Assembly (NCBI GenBank): GCA_030278955.1
Contig: JAOANR010000011.1
Coordinates: forward strand, 49,649,417 to 49,713,416
DNA: 64,000 nucleotides
DNA from: Hygrophila difformis
Taxonomy: Eukaryota; Streptophyta; Magnoliopsida; Lamiales; Acanthaceae
Reading direction: 5' to 3'
Positions 1-10,100 of this stretch are shown here, piece after piece (position 1 is the stretch's first letter; every line of letters starts with the position of its first letter). The notes beneath the pieces were generated by a model. That model worked only from the letters and a program-made list of their open reading frames with translations. It searched no databases and had not been told where the DNA came from. The translations under genes were made by a program, and so were the position numbers.

Positions 1-506
1 ACGACGGAGCTCGCAACTGTCACCGGAGACGCCGGCGGCCCGACAGCAGGGGAGACCGGAGGCTGCCTTTTTCAGGCAATTTGTGCAGGCCGGCTACTCC
101 AGCAAGGCAGCGGAGGCGTTGCAGTCTGCGGTGGCTCGAAGATGGCAGTGGAGGCGGCGGAATTCCGGCGGAGGTTCGAAGATGGCTCGCCGGTGGGGGT
201 GGCTCGAAGCCTGGGCCGACGTGGCTCTCTTCAACGCGAGGGTGACTCGTTCGGGGTGGGCTGGCTCGCGGGAGGGGCTGGAGGTGGTCGGGAGTGGAGG
301 TGGTCGGAAGGTGGGATTAATCGCAGGTGAAAAATGGGGGAAATAGGGTGGGGCGGCTCCTGTAATTCGCGAATTACAGCCCGCTGGAGAAGACTAAATG
401 CCCTAGGCTACCGACCGCATATCCGGTCGGTAGTGCGGTCGGTAGCCTCGACCCGGATTTCTGCGGTCTGGAGCTGCGGTCGGGAACTCAGCTTTTTCTT
501 GTAGTG
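1..506. mobile_element. CACTA (En/Spm) transposon, right terminal part
   Basis: The segment ends at 506 with TTTTTCTTGTAGTG, the reverse complement of the CACTACAAGAAAA terminus typical of plant CACTA transposons. Just inside, at about 408-448, lies a palindromic cluster of the subterminal motif CTACCGACCG / CGGTCGGTAG, a usual CACTA feature. The DNA to the left is GC-rich, unlike the AT-rich flank. The open frames there (83-346) are low-complexity and I do not call them genes. The left end is outside the window, so length, target duplication and transposase content are unknown. Confidence 0.8.
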
Positions 507-529
507 TTCATCAAATTCTAATTTTTCTA

Positions 530-1487
530 GAAAACAAGGCCAATATATTCCGTTTCTTTTTACAAAAAAGCCAAATCGGACATTTTTTTCATTTTTTTGC
601 CCAATTGGTCCACTACATATACTAATTACGTTCTAATCGGTCCTTCACCCAATAATTATGCCCTAATTACATATTTTTGGCCAAATCAGTCCTTTTTTTT
701 CAAAAATCTAAATTGGTCCGTTATTAATTTTTGTCCCCTTTCATGGAGTCCAATACAAATTTCAAACCATTAATAACTCAAATTCGATATAAGTAAAAAT
801 TCTAAAATTTCAATATTTATAAACTACACGACGAGACCAATTTGAGTCGCACAAAATGATGTTCTTGGAAAACTTAGGTCAAGTGACTCCCTCATCTGTT
901 GGAAACCCATTATCGCATCGGATTGGACAGTACCTTCGTTGGATGCCATCGGAGTTCTGATCAGCAGGTACCGCGGTAGATCTTTTAGAGTTAGATGTTT
1001 TTCTTTTGTGTTTCTATATAAAATGAAGATCAATTGCGATATACTCCCTCCATTTTTTTAATAACTACATTACCTAATTTGCTAATATTCACACACTTGT
1101 TTTGACTTAAAGTTTAAATATAGATATACAAGTTAAAATGAGCAAAGTAGGATCTTGTTAGATTCGTCTCGTCGTGTAGTTTATAAATATCGAAATTTTA
1201 GAATTTTTACTTATATCGAATTTGAGTTATTAGTGGTTTGAAATGTGTATTGGACTGTATGAAATGAGACAAAAATTAATAACGGACCAATTTAGATTTT
1301 TGGAAAAAAAAAAAGACTGATTTGACCAAAAATATGTAGCGAATTTGGAAAAAAAAGGACATAAGTAGTGGGTGGAAGATCGATTGAGACGTAATTAGTA
1401 TATGTAGCGGATCAATTAGGCAAAAACTAAAAAAGACTGATTTGATTTTTTTGTAAAAAAAAGGGACTATATTGGCCTTTTTTTTCC
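530..1487. mobile_element. Long foldback element with ~300-bp inverted arms
   Basis: The arm at about 536-837 is repeated in reverse complement at about 1168-1482. Examples are AAGGCCAATATA against TATATTGGCC at the outer ends and AAACTACACGACGAGAC against GTCTCGTCGTGTAGTTT at the inner ends. The arms differ by scattered substitutions and small indels, so it is old. The inner part of each arm matches the interior of the Stowaway-like MITE family seen elsewhere here, and a MITE-like terminus (TACTCCCTCCATT) starts at about 1042 in the spacer. No target duplication could be fixed; the class (MULE-like foldback or chimera) is open. Confidence 0.65.
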
Positions 1488-1587
1488 AATTTTATAGCTG
1501 TGGGATTGAACTCCCACCAAATTCGAAATCCCTCATTACATATTTTTATCTGTAATATTTGTAGTATTAACAACATTTTTTATTCTT

Positions 1588-1746
1588 ACTACGGATTCAT
1601 CTAGTATGCAGCTTAATTCATATTTTAAATTATTAATAACTCATTCGATACAAGTGAAAATTCTAAAAGTTTTATATTTAAAAACTACAAGACGATACGA
1701 ATATAACGAGATCTTATTATTTGGCTATATATATTTTAACTTGTAT
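1588..1746. mobile_element. Stowaway-like MITE, left half, interrupted by the half-LINE
   Basis: The sequence matches the conserved interior of the ~260-bp MITE family of this window (taataactcattcgataca, then aaaactacaagacgatacga, then a GAGATCTT motif). It continues on the far side of the LINE at about 3617-3680. The outer ends are too diverged to place exactly. Confidence 0.55.
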
Positions 1747-1763
1747 AAGTATGATAAAACTTT
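1747..1763. repeat. Target-site duplication of half-LINE, left copy
   Basis: AAGTATGATAAAACTTT is repeated exactly at 3600-3616. This 17-bp direct repeat flanks the LINE and fits target-primed reverse transcription. Confidence 0.85.
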
Positions 1764-3599
1764 TTTTTTCGGTGGAAAAGGAGGGCCGAAGCCGGTATTA
1801 TATCAGAAAGACAAAGGAGGAACAAGAAACGAGCACAGTCCAAAAAGCAGACCAGTGCAGTCCGAGAAAGGGAGGCCCAAAATCAAGCCCAAACAAAACC
1901 TACTAGGCACTAGACAACAAAGGTAAAACGAAAAGGAAAGTGGGAAGGCCAAAATTGCCCCCAAATCAAAACAATTAGAACGAAGAACCCTAGTTCCCAA
2001 ATAAAGAGAGCTCTGTTACAGTACAAACGCCGATCGAGCCATGATCTTCCAAGGATATTGTGATTGAGTGCAAGACATCCTTCCCCGATTGGTCAGCTAA
2101 GCCACTTTGAGAGCTAGTGACTGGAATCTGGGAAGCTGGCTGCCTTCGTGGGATCATCCGGAGGTCTTCCGCCCTTGGTGCCGACTAGACCTCGGTGCCT
2201 TCTGCTAAAATGTGTAGACGGATCCACTACCGTAACCACAGAGTGGCGATTGGGAGGGAGGGTGGATTGGATGGCTTTTGTCCAAGCTCCGGACGGCTGT
2301 TTTTGCCAGGACGGCGAAGGAGGTGAAGTGTCCAAATCAGGGGTGGACTGAGGCCGGGGGTTGCGGCTGTGGCTTGAGGAGGTATGGTTAGTATGGGAAG
2401 GGGGCGCTGCTGAACTCTGAGATTTGCCAGGCACAATGGGGTTAAGGTTTTTCTTTCGAGTGGATGGCGGCTCCGGTTGTTGAGGTGGTTGTGAATGTAA
2501 AGGTTGATGGGGTGCCGGATCTGGTAAATCAGAAAGGTCTGCCAATGAAGAGAAGCGATTGAAACCGGAAGAGGATGTGGGTTGGTTAGATCTTGCGGAC
2601 TTTGCAGGTTGGCGTCTTTGGGATTGCGCTATCATCCATGGGCCAAAATTGTTTGCAGGCATTGGAACATCTTCAACAGGATCAGGGTTGTTGGCATTGT
2701 TGTCAGGAGGATCATCCGCAGAAGGGCAATTAGATTGAGTGTGGCCATACTTACCACAAAGAAAACAGATCATCTTGAGATTCTCATACTCAATATTAAA
2801 ATCTTTGCCGTCAATAGTTATACATGGAGATAAAGGTTTGTCGAGATCAATCCGAACTGCTAATCGGGCAAAATGGCCTCTCTTAGGGTCACCGGTATTG
2901 AAATCAACGCTAATGACACGGCCGATGGTGGAACCTGCCAAAGCAATAACACGTCTGTGGTACATATGCATGGAGAGATCAGGGACTCTTGCCCAAGCAA
3001 CCACTGATTTTATCTCGTTGGTTTTGGGATCGAAGGATTCTTCCCATCTCTGAACGTGGAGGTAGTGGCCAAGAATCATCCAAGGACCTCCGGTAATGGC
3101 CTGTGAAGCTTCATCAGCGGTGTTGAACTTGATGACATAATAGTCATTATCAAGATCAATCAAGTCGTAGTTTTTAGCAGTAGGCCATAACTGCTCTAAT
3201 CTTGATTGAAGTATTTTGTATGACACACGCCTGCCAACCACCTTGAAGACGATTGCATGCTCCCATGGTCTTAACAGATGCTCTCGAAAAGAGTCGGAGA
3301 AGGAGATACAAGGCTTACCATCAACATAAGAAAGGGTTAAATCTGTTGGGTCGCCCATTTCATCGGCTGGATCATCATCAATAATCATCTGCACAAATCC
3401 GGCACCTTTGCGGGCAGTCTCACTGTACGAGGGACGTGGGCGTTTGAATGCCCGGTTTTCCAAAGGGTCAGGAGGTTCATCGCCATGGTCTGCAATGCCA
3501 TCTTCCGCCATCTCAGTAGTGGTAGAGGTCGAGTCTTGAAAGGAATCTTGGAGCACCGCTTATAGCGTCCTCTCTTCACTGTGATTATCAAATAAAATT
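1764..3599 (-). mobile_element. L1-type half-LINE (ORF1 only) with perfect 17-bp TSD
   Basis: This minus-strand non-LTR retroelement is bounded by identical 17-bp duplications (1747-1763 and 3600-3616). A T-run at the left boundary is the poly(A) tail. From its 5' end (right) it has a short leader, one intact ORF1 (2114-3556) and about 350 bp of 3' region (1764-2113). No apurinic endonuclease or reverse transcriptase domain exists anywhere in the element. The intact 5' end and ORF together with the missing ORF2 point to transposition of an internally deleted or half-length RNA driven by another L1's machinery. It was inserted inside a Stowaway-like MITE. Confidence 0.8.
2114..3556 (-). CDS. 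LINE ORF1 protein: DUF4283 domain and zinc knuckle
   Basis: This 480-residue intact frame is of the type found as ORF1 of plant L1 LINEs. An acidic N-terminus leads into a DUF4283-like domain (about residues 85-235, with motifs such as GGPWMILGHYLHVQRW and VVAWARVPDL). A CX2CX4HX4C zinc knuckle follows, with ligands C264, C267, H272 and C277. The tail is a Pro/Ser/Gln-rich disordered stretch. In the family this protein binds the LINE RNA and forms the ribonucleoprotein; that role is inferred, not shown. Neither in-frame stops nor frameshifts occur, which suggests a young copy. No endonuclease or reverse transcriptase ORF follows before the poly(A) tail. Confidence 0.85.
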   Translation of the reverse strand: MLQDSFQDSTSTTTEMAEDGIADHGDEPPDPLENRAFKRPRPSYSETARKGAGFVQMIIDDDPADEMGDPTDLTLSYVDGKPCISFSDSFREHLLRPWEHAIVFKVVGRRVSYKILQSRLEQLWPTAKNYDLIDLDNDYYVIKFNTADEASQAITGGPWMILGHYLHVQRWEESFDPKTNEIKSVVAWARVPDLSMHMYHRRVIALAGSTIGRVISVDFNTGDPKRGHFARLAVRIDLDKPLSPCITIDGKDFNIEYENLKMICFLCGKYGHTQSNCPSADDPPDNNANNPDPVEDVPMPANNFGPWMIAQSQRRQPAKSARSNQPTSSSGFNRFSSLADLSDLPDPAPHQPLHSQPPQQPEPPSTRKKNLNPIVPGKSQSSAAPPSHTNHTSSSHSRNPRPQSTPDLDTSPPSPSWQKQPSGAWTKAIQSTLPPNRHSVVTVVDPSTHFSRRHRGLVGTKGGRPPDDPTKAASFPDSSH

Positions 3600-3616
3600 A
3601 AGTATGATAAAACTTT
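3600..3616. repeat. Target-site duplication of half-LINE, right copy
   Basis: Exact copy of the 17 bases at 1747-1763. Confidence 0.85.
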
Positions 3617-4674
3617 AAGTTAAAGTGTGAGCGTAAATAATTGTCATACACCAATAAAAAAAAACAAAATATTCCGGAGGCCTTAATATTAAAACAAAAA
3701 AGAAAGATAGAAGGTAAGTGACACGTGCACCATCCCACCGGTCGGGATGTAAACTGGTATCTATGTAATGTACCTCCGTCTTGACCACACTTGAATTTTA
3801 CTATTACTTCTCATGTTCCCATTCTTTCTCTAATTCACTTTTATCATGTAATTAATTTATCATTTATTATTACTTTAAATTTACCATTCATTTGTTTCTT
3901 TTTTGAACAGCCTATTAGAAAATAGATGGTAGGAGCCTGTGTCACATATATTAGAAAGGGACAAACGGAATGGGTAGATGTTCGGGAGGGAAATCGAACT
4001 CAAACCTAATTTAATTTTCAATTATGGCCATGATCCCATCGAGTAAACAATTTATATGCCTTTTCTCGCAGATGATTCTCTAGAGCCCCCTTAAATGTGT
4101 ATTATTTTAAGTTGTTTCCAAATATTGAAATCGAACCTTTTGTGGGATTCTTCCTGGTTTGCGTTTGGCTAGAAGCAAGGACGTCCAAAATCTTTGTTGT
4201 AGATGTGATTCACAACAGGCATTGAGGTTGATCTCTTCAAGGCCTGGTGTGCATCACTGGCTCTCCCCATTTTGCACACCTTTATGAAATCAGAGGCTAT
4301 TTTCACGTCTTTGAACACATTTGTCGCGAGGGGAAATCTTGTTGCGGATGCATTGGCAAATGTTGGTGCCAATAGCGAGTTGTTCTTCACAACGTAGGCC
4401 TTCCCGTCCGATGACTTGAAACGCTTCCTGGCCGCCGATGCGGTGGGTACTTGGTTCATTAGGTGTTAGCCTTGTATCGATAGTGTGTATTTTTCTCTTC
4501 GCTCTCTTTTCCTAGTCTGAATAGGTTGTAATGCAAAAAAAAAAAAAGAAATTGAACCTGATTATTTTCAATTGAAATTTTAAGATATTACTATTATATT
4601 AATATTGCAACATTCACCACATGTACACAATCAAATGTATATCTTGAAACTGCAACATTCACCACATGTACACA
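3617..4674. other. Intergenic; MITE remnant, unrecognised ORF, 45-bp tandem duplication
   Basis: The first ~65 bp are the right half of the Stowaway-like MITE split by the LINE. A 96-codon minus-strand frame at 4169-4459 has mixed amino-acid composition but resembles no family I know; there are no splice partners or flanking exons, so I do not call it a gene. At 4606-4684 a 45-bp unit beginning TGCAACATTCACCAC is tandemly duplicated, and the second unit is interrupted by the element starting at 4685. Confidence 0.5.
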
Positions 4675-4684
4675 ATCAAATGTA
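4675..4684. repeat. 10-bp TSD of MULE-like copy A, left
   Basis: ATCAAATGTA is repeated exactly at 5927-5936. After the right copy the sequence resumes TATCTT, as in the unbroken 45-bp repeat upstream, which confirms that an insertion split this site. Confidence 0.85.
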
Positions 4685-5926
4685 GGCATCTGTTAGGGTG
4701 CGATCACCAAATTTGACTTGATGTATTGCGGTACATCACAACCCTTAATTCAAATTATAAATGGATGGTTGGGATTAACTTGAAGGTTAAAATAGTAAAT
4801 TTGTTATTAGTTTGTAACAAACATTTGTTTGTCGCTGAAAACGTACATATATGTTCTTCAGCTCTACTTTTCTTCTACGCATTTTCAATATGATTATTCG
4901 ATCTTATCTTACTCTCCAATTTGCTTATTTTAGGTGCTATATACATATATGTTCTTGAAAATGTACCTAAAATGTTCGAGTCGCTGAATTGTTGATGAAA
5001 ACGTCGCTGAATTATTCATGAAAAGATTGTTGAATTGTTTCTGGCATCATCGCTGAATTGTTCATGAAAGCGTCGCTGAATTGTTTTTAGTGGCATCGCT
5101 GAATTGTATATGGTAGCATCGCTGAATTGTTCTTGATAGTGTCGCTGAATTGTTCTTGGTATAGTCGCTGAATTCTTTTAGGTAGGCTCACTGAAATATT
5201 TTTGGTAGCATCACTGAATAATTTTTTGTAACATCGCTGAATTGTATGTGAGAGCATCGCTGAATTATTCTTGAGAGTGTCGCTGAATTCTTCTTGGTGT
5301 AGTCGCTGAATTCTTTTAGGTAGGCTTACTGAAATATTTTTTGGTAACATCACTGAATTATTTTTTTTACATTGCTGAATTGTATGTGGTAGCATCGCTG
5401 AATTCTACAAGGTAGTGTCGCTGAATTTTTCTTGGGGTAGTCGCTGATTTCATTTAAGTAGGGTCACTGAAATATTTTTTGGTAGCATTACTGAAGTAAT
5501 TTTGGTAACATCGCTGAATTGCATTAGGTTGTGTCGCTGAATTATACAATGTAGTGTCGCTGAATTCTTCAATGTTGTATCGCTGCAACATTTTTGATAA
5601 CATCACAGAATTATTTTTGGTAACATCGTTGAAATGCTATACGTAATAAATTTGTTACGTTATTTAATAAATATTGTTGATCATAAATATAGATTACCAA
5701 ATATTTGATATAATTTTACCAAATATTTGATATGATTTACCAAATATTTGATATGATTTGCCAAATATGAGATTGATAACATACTAAACATAGGGTCATA
5801 TCTTCCGGTACATATTTTGTTGGACAATTTTACCCATTTCATTTACAACCCTTGGATTTGAAATCAACGCTCCAGATTTTTGCCTTGATGTACTTCGGAA
5901 TCTTCCGCAGCACCCTTACTGAACCC
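4685..5926. mobile_element. MULE-like nonautonomous element, copy A, with TCGCTGAATT array
   Basis: This 1,242-bp element is flanked by a 10-bp duplication (4675-4684 / 5927-5936), the size made by Mutator-like transposases. Termini are GGCATCTGTTAGGGTGC on the left and, reverse-complemented, GGGTTCAGTAAGGGTGC on the right. Most of the interior (about 4975-5640) is a degenerate tandem array of ~30-bp units built on TCGCTGAATT(G/C)TTCTTGGTAGC. It is followed by repeats of ACCAAATATTTGATATGAT (5693-5770). A 102-codon minus-strand frame inside is only the array read in frame. No transposase is present. Copy B at 23816-25236 has the same plan. Confidence 0.8.
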
Positions 5927-5936
5927 ATCAAATGTA
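5927..5936. repeat. 10-bp TSD of MULE-like copy A, right
   Basis: Exact copy of ATCAAATGTA at 4675-4684. Confidence 0.85.
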
Positions 5937-6139
5937 TATCTTTGTCGATTAATAACTTAAATTGTGTACACATAAAAATTATAAAAAATTTATATTATAA
6001 AACTTTAAGAAAAGACGAATCCATGTAATGGCTAAGTTCTCAACTTCCATAACTGCAAATTGAAATTTTCTCACCGGCCCTTATCAGGGTACACAAAAAT
6101 CAGTGCATGAATATGTTTCCGAAGATGATACAAGAATAT

Positions 6140-6228
6140 ACTTACTCCGTTCTTTTATATCTGCACCACTTCTGTATTTCGCGCAATTGAATGCACATTT
6201 TAAACTATTCATAACTCAAAGTTTATAT
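6140..6228. mobile_element. Stowaway-like MITE, left half, split by the LTR element
   Basis: It begins with ACTTACTCCGTT, whose exact inverted repeat AACGGAGTAAGT closes the right half at 16879-16890. The interior matches other family members (for example 42642-42882). Removing the LTR element and one TATAT copy rejoins a ~250-bp MITE. Confidence 0.8.
6224..6228. repeat. 5-bp TSD of LTR retrotransposon, left
   Basis: TATAT directly precedes the left LTR and recurs at 16725-16729 after the right LTR. Confidence 0.9.
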
Positions 6229-7088
6229 TGTAGGTGCAAAAAATGCGTAGACAGAAACTGCAAAATACTTTTATTAATTTCACAATAAAATGTCTACAAA
6301 TTACAGAGAAATTTTAATATCAAAGAATATATAGAAAATCAAACAATATGGGTTCGACTTCTGGTACTCCTTTGATTCCTCCAACTTTGAAGACGTCGAG
6401 ATGCTTTTATGCTTCTTTTCCGGCTTCTCGGAATTTCTACAGCGTTTTGTTGCTGTAGGATCTCAAGTGTATGAGTCTTGAGAATGAGTAGACGTGTATG
6501 AGTCGTCTCTCTATGTGTCTGAGTGTATGAGTCTCAGAGTATGACTGTTTAGAGGTTGCAGAAGTGTATTTGATTTTTCTTCGCCTCTTTAATATTTCTG
6601 CAGCATTTTGTTGCTGTAGAATCTCAAGTATATGAGTCTTGAGAGTGAGTAGTGTATGGAGACCTCTGTCTGGAAGTGAAGAAGTCGTCCCAATATGTGA
6701 CAGGGTGCCTCTATTTATAGAGGGAAAAACCCTAGGGTTTGTGGATGATGGACTAATCGATGGGCTGGTCCAACCCACATTTCTATCGGGTCAGTGAGCA
6801 TGTGGGCCTTTCATCTGGGCTTGTTCACATTGACTGATTTCAATGGACTGGCATGCTTCAATTGTCAGTGTCCATTGGATCATAGGCTTGTGGGTCTTGT
6901 ACTTGGACTTGTCCACATTGGCCCAATATAATTAAATTAATTTGGCTTGATAGATCCAAATGGCCCAATAAATATTAATAATTATTTCAAGCATTTAATT
7001 TATTTAAAATGCCTGGAAAATAATTAAATTAATATTTAAATGTGCACGTGTCGCATTTTTAGTGGCGAATAAATTTCACGTGTTTACA
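6229..7088 (-). repeat. 3' LTR (left)
   Basis: Starts TGTAGGTGCA and ends CACGTGTTTACA on the plus strand. Nearly identical to 15864-16724. The TATA-like motif TATAAATA (minus strand) lies in the CTATTTATAGAGGG segment near 6713. Confidence 0.92.
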
Positions 7089-7104
7089 GATGCCCCCTCG
7101 AGAC
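7089..7104 (-). promoter_or_regulatory. Polypurine tract
   Basis: On the minus strand GTCTCGAGGGGGCATC abuts the TGTAAACA start of the 3' LTR. The purine-rich GAGGGGG core is the expected plus-strand priming site. Confidence 0.75.
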
Positions 7105-10100
7105 TTGTTTAGGGCGAAATAAAATATTTGAGACGTGAACGAGTCTCGAAATATTTGGGATTGACTTTTGCACTTTGTCCTTCGCAAGCCATATATTTGA
7201 CTTTGAAACATATATTTGCCAAGAATATGAACAAAGGAAGTGATGAATCTTCACCAATATTTTCTAAATCCCTTGAAATTGGCTTGAATTTCTTTTGGTT
7301 GTTTGCTAAAGCAAATCAAATATTTTTCCGGGACATACAGACATCTGTATCTTGAAGTCCTTTTGTGATTAGGGCTTGATTAGAACTACATCAATTGGAG
7401 ATTTATCCGTGAGTATCTCATTCAAGCTTGATTCAATAAAGGATCAAATATCAAACCAAGCTTCATAGATTTTGGACTTCCTGAATCATGATATCAAATC
7501 TTTCAACAATCTTGGTATCCAATTCAGAACTGATTTACCTTCCTTAAATCTTTAAACTTGAATTGTATCTTGATTAAATCTCCACATATCAATCTGGATT
7601 CACTTTGGCTTCTATAAAATTGTATAACTTCACACCATGTGCAGTTTTTACATCCAAGCAACACACGGCGATAAGAGTTTTCAAGACCAGGTATCTTTGT
7701 GGCTTTCTAATTTTCATCAAATACATGGTGTTGTGGTCTTTCTATCGCCCTCAAAGCCAAACCAACCCTCTTTTTGCTGCCTAATTAATTATCCACAGAG
7801 AGTCAATAAGCAAACATTGGAAACAAGAAACCCCGAGTAACTATCCCAACAAGCAGGCAGGATACAAGCAGGTACTTTTTGGTTAGTTTCCTAGCAAACG
7901 ATTTAAATTGCAAATCACTCTTTCCATGACTCAATTGGCCTTTTCAGGGAACCCATATCCAAGAATTTGGCAGTGGACCAATTTCCTTGGCTATCAACCA
8001 ACAAGGACACAAATCAGGTAACATAAAGCTCTTAATTCATTGTTTACTCATCTAGTACCATGACCATGAATTTTCTTCACCCTGCTCCTCTACGTTTTTT
8101 TTTTTCTTCCTGTGCATTGTTTTTGTTTCCTTTGTGTTTCTTGCCTTCTCTTTTCCTGTGTCTTTTGTCTTCTTCGATCAAACTTAACAAAAGCAGAGAA
8201 TCCCAAACCCCACAACGAGATTTCAGAAACAAGACTTCCAATCAACTCTCGCTCCAATTCATCAACAATGCTTCAACCCCCGATCGACCGACTCATCAAC
8301 ATCAAAATAAAGTTCGTCTCCAACCGGATCATAATTCAAAGCGAGAGAGGGTACCTGGTCGTCGTCATGGTAGACGGGATGTTTGGCCACACGGCGCTGC
8401 CGTTGGCCTCCATCCTTAACCTACCCGCCATCAAGAAACCTTCGACAGTGGCAGCGCCGTTGGCCTCCATCCTTAACCTACCCGCCATCAAGAAACCTTC
8501 GACAGTGGCGGGGTTGGTGACGGCGCTGCCGTTCACCTCAACCGTTACTTGTTCGGAAGGCTCGCCGCTCGTCCGAAGCCGCGCCGCTGCTGCTGGAATC
8601 AAGTGGAGGAGCTGCCGGAATTCTGTCGCTATGTTCGTCGTCGGAGGAGGGAGACAGAGATCCATGACAGAGATGTCGCCGGGATGCGCAGCGGCTGCTC
8701 GTGGAGGGCACTGCTGCTGCTCCCGCCGGCTGGAGTGCGTTGCCGGAGGAAGAGACGCCGCCACCGCCTGCTGCTCGTCCGCCCCCGGAGCCTGCTGCTC
8801 GCCGGGATGCTGAGCTCTTCAAGCCGACGGAGTTGGATCGATTGGGGAGGAAGATGAAGGCTTCAAATTGGGGCTGCAATTTTCTTCAGATTTGGGGGGG
8901 GGGGGTGCTCCGTCTCTTTTGGTTTTAGAGAGGAAGAAGACTCAATTTCTTCTTTATTCCACTTTGCCCCAAATTTTCCAAACCCTATAATTCTAATCCC
9001 AATATTTTGGTAATTAGATTTTGCCTCCCTAGGTTTTCTAAATCTTAGGATTTAACCCTTAGTGTTTAGATAATTCAAGATTAACCCCTAGATTTTTTTA
9101 AGACCCAATTTTATCCTCAACATATTTGGTATTTGAGAATAGGTCCCAAAAATATTTAATCTTAAGTCCACAATTTAGTGATGAACTTAAAATTATTTTC
9201 AAACAATATTTAACATGTATTTTTTGTTTACATGTAAATATTATTATTATTATTTTTTTTTGTACTGCCCAAATTTCGGATATGTGGAAATTTAATTCCA
9301 AGTCCAAAAAAAATGAACTTAAAATTTAATTTCCAATTTTGGCATGCATTTTTTATTTATTGCATTCATCTTACAATATTTTTTCATGTCATTAAAAAAA
9401 AATAACATTGCATTTATCTTGCAAATGTATTTTTTTTCTTTTTTCTTTCTCTTCAAGTAAATAATCCCTTTCTTTTTGCAGTGGCATCGGCATCAATTTG
9501 AACTATTTGGATGATCAACTTGAAGCGGATGTTCTTGATTGTAATCCATTGCCAGCAAGTCTTGATTGTAGTGGATGTTCTTGAATTTATTTATTGCTTT
9601 AATTTCTTCCATTGATGCTTTGCATTCCCACGATGTAATTGTAATCAAAACTTTGATGTAATCAAGACTACTTTTGTTTTCGCCTTCACTCTTTGCCTTA
9701 ATTTTCCGCTTCAATCTTGAACGCCTTGCATAGCACACATGTTGACTAACAAAATCAATCTTTTGGAAACTTTGGGGAATAAAATCTTGATGGAATTTGG
9801 TCAAGTTGCATGCGTATCCGTCTTGGGAATCATGCCACATCACATTTTTTTATACTCTTGCAGGCGAAGGTCACGTGTAGTTTAATCCTTGTGCGTTTAA
9901 GGAGCATTTTCCTCGATTTTTTTCAAGACCTTGCAACGGTCATTCCCACCACCTTTTGTGTTGATGGTTCATCGCATGAATTTTAACTCATTGCCCCCAG
10001 TCAGCTCCTTAGTTAGCTCCTGTTAGACAATTGGACTGTGTTGAAGATGCGTTTGGTCTCCAGAATTTTGTCTTCGGCGTTTTTCCTTAAAATTTTGTGT

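Noticed and set aside
83..346. GC-rich 87-codon frame near the left edge
   Set aside because: Low-complexity Gly/Arg/Trp composition inside a CACTA terminal region, with a second open frame overlapping; no family resemblance.
4169..4459. 96-codon minus-strand frame
   Set aside because: No recognisable domain, no splice context and no homologous copy in the window; possible gene fragment but not supportable.
5087..5395. 102-codon minus-strand frame with repeated peptide
   Set aside because: It is the TCGCTGAATT tandem array translated; the repeat period keeps the frame open by chance.
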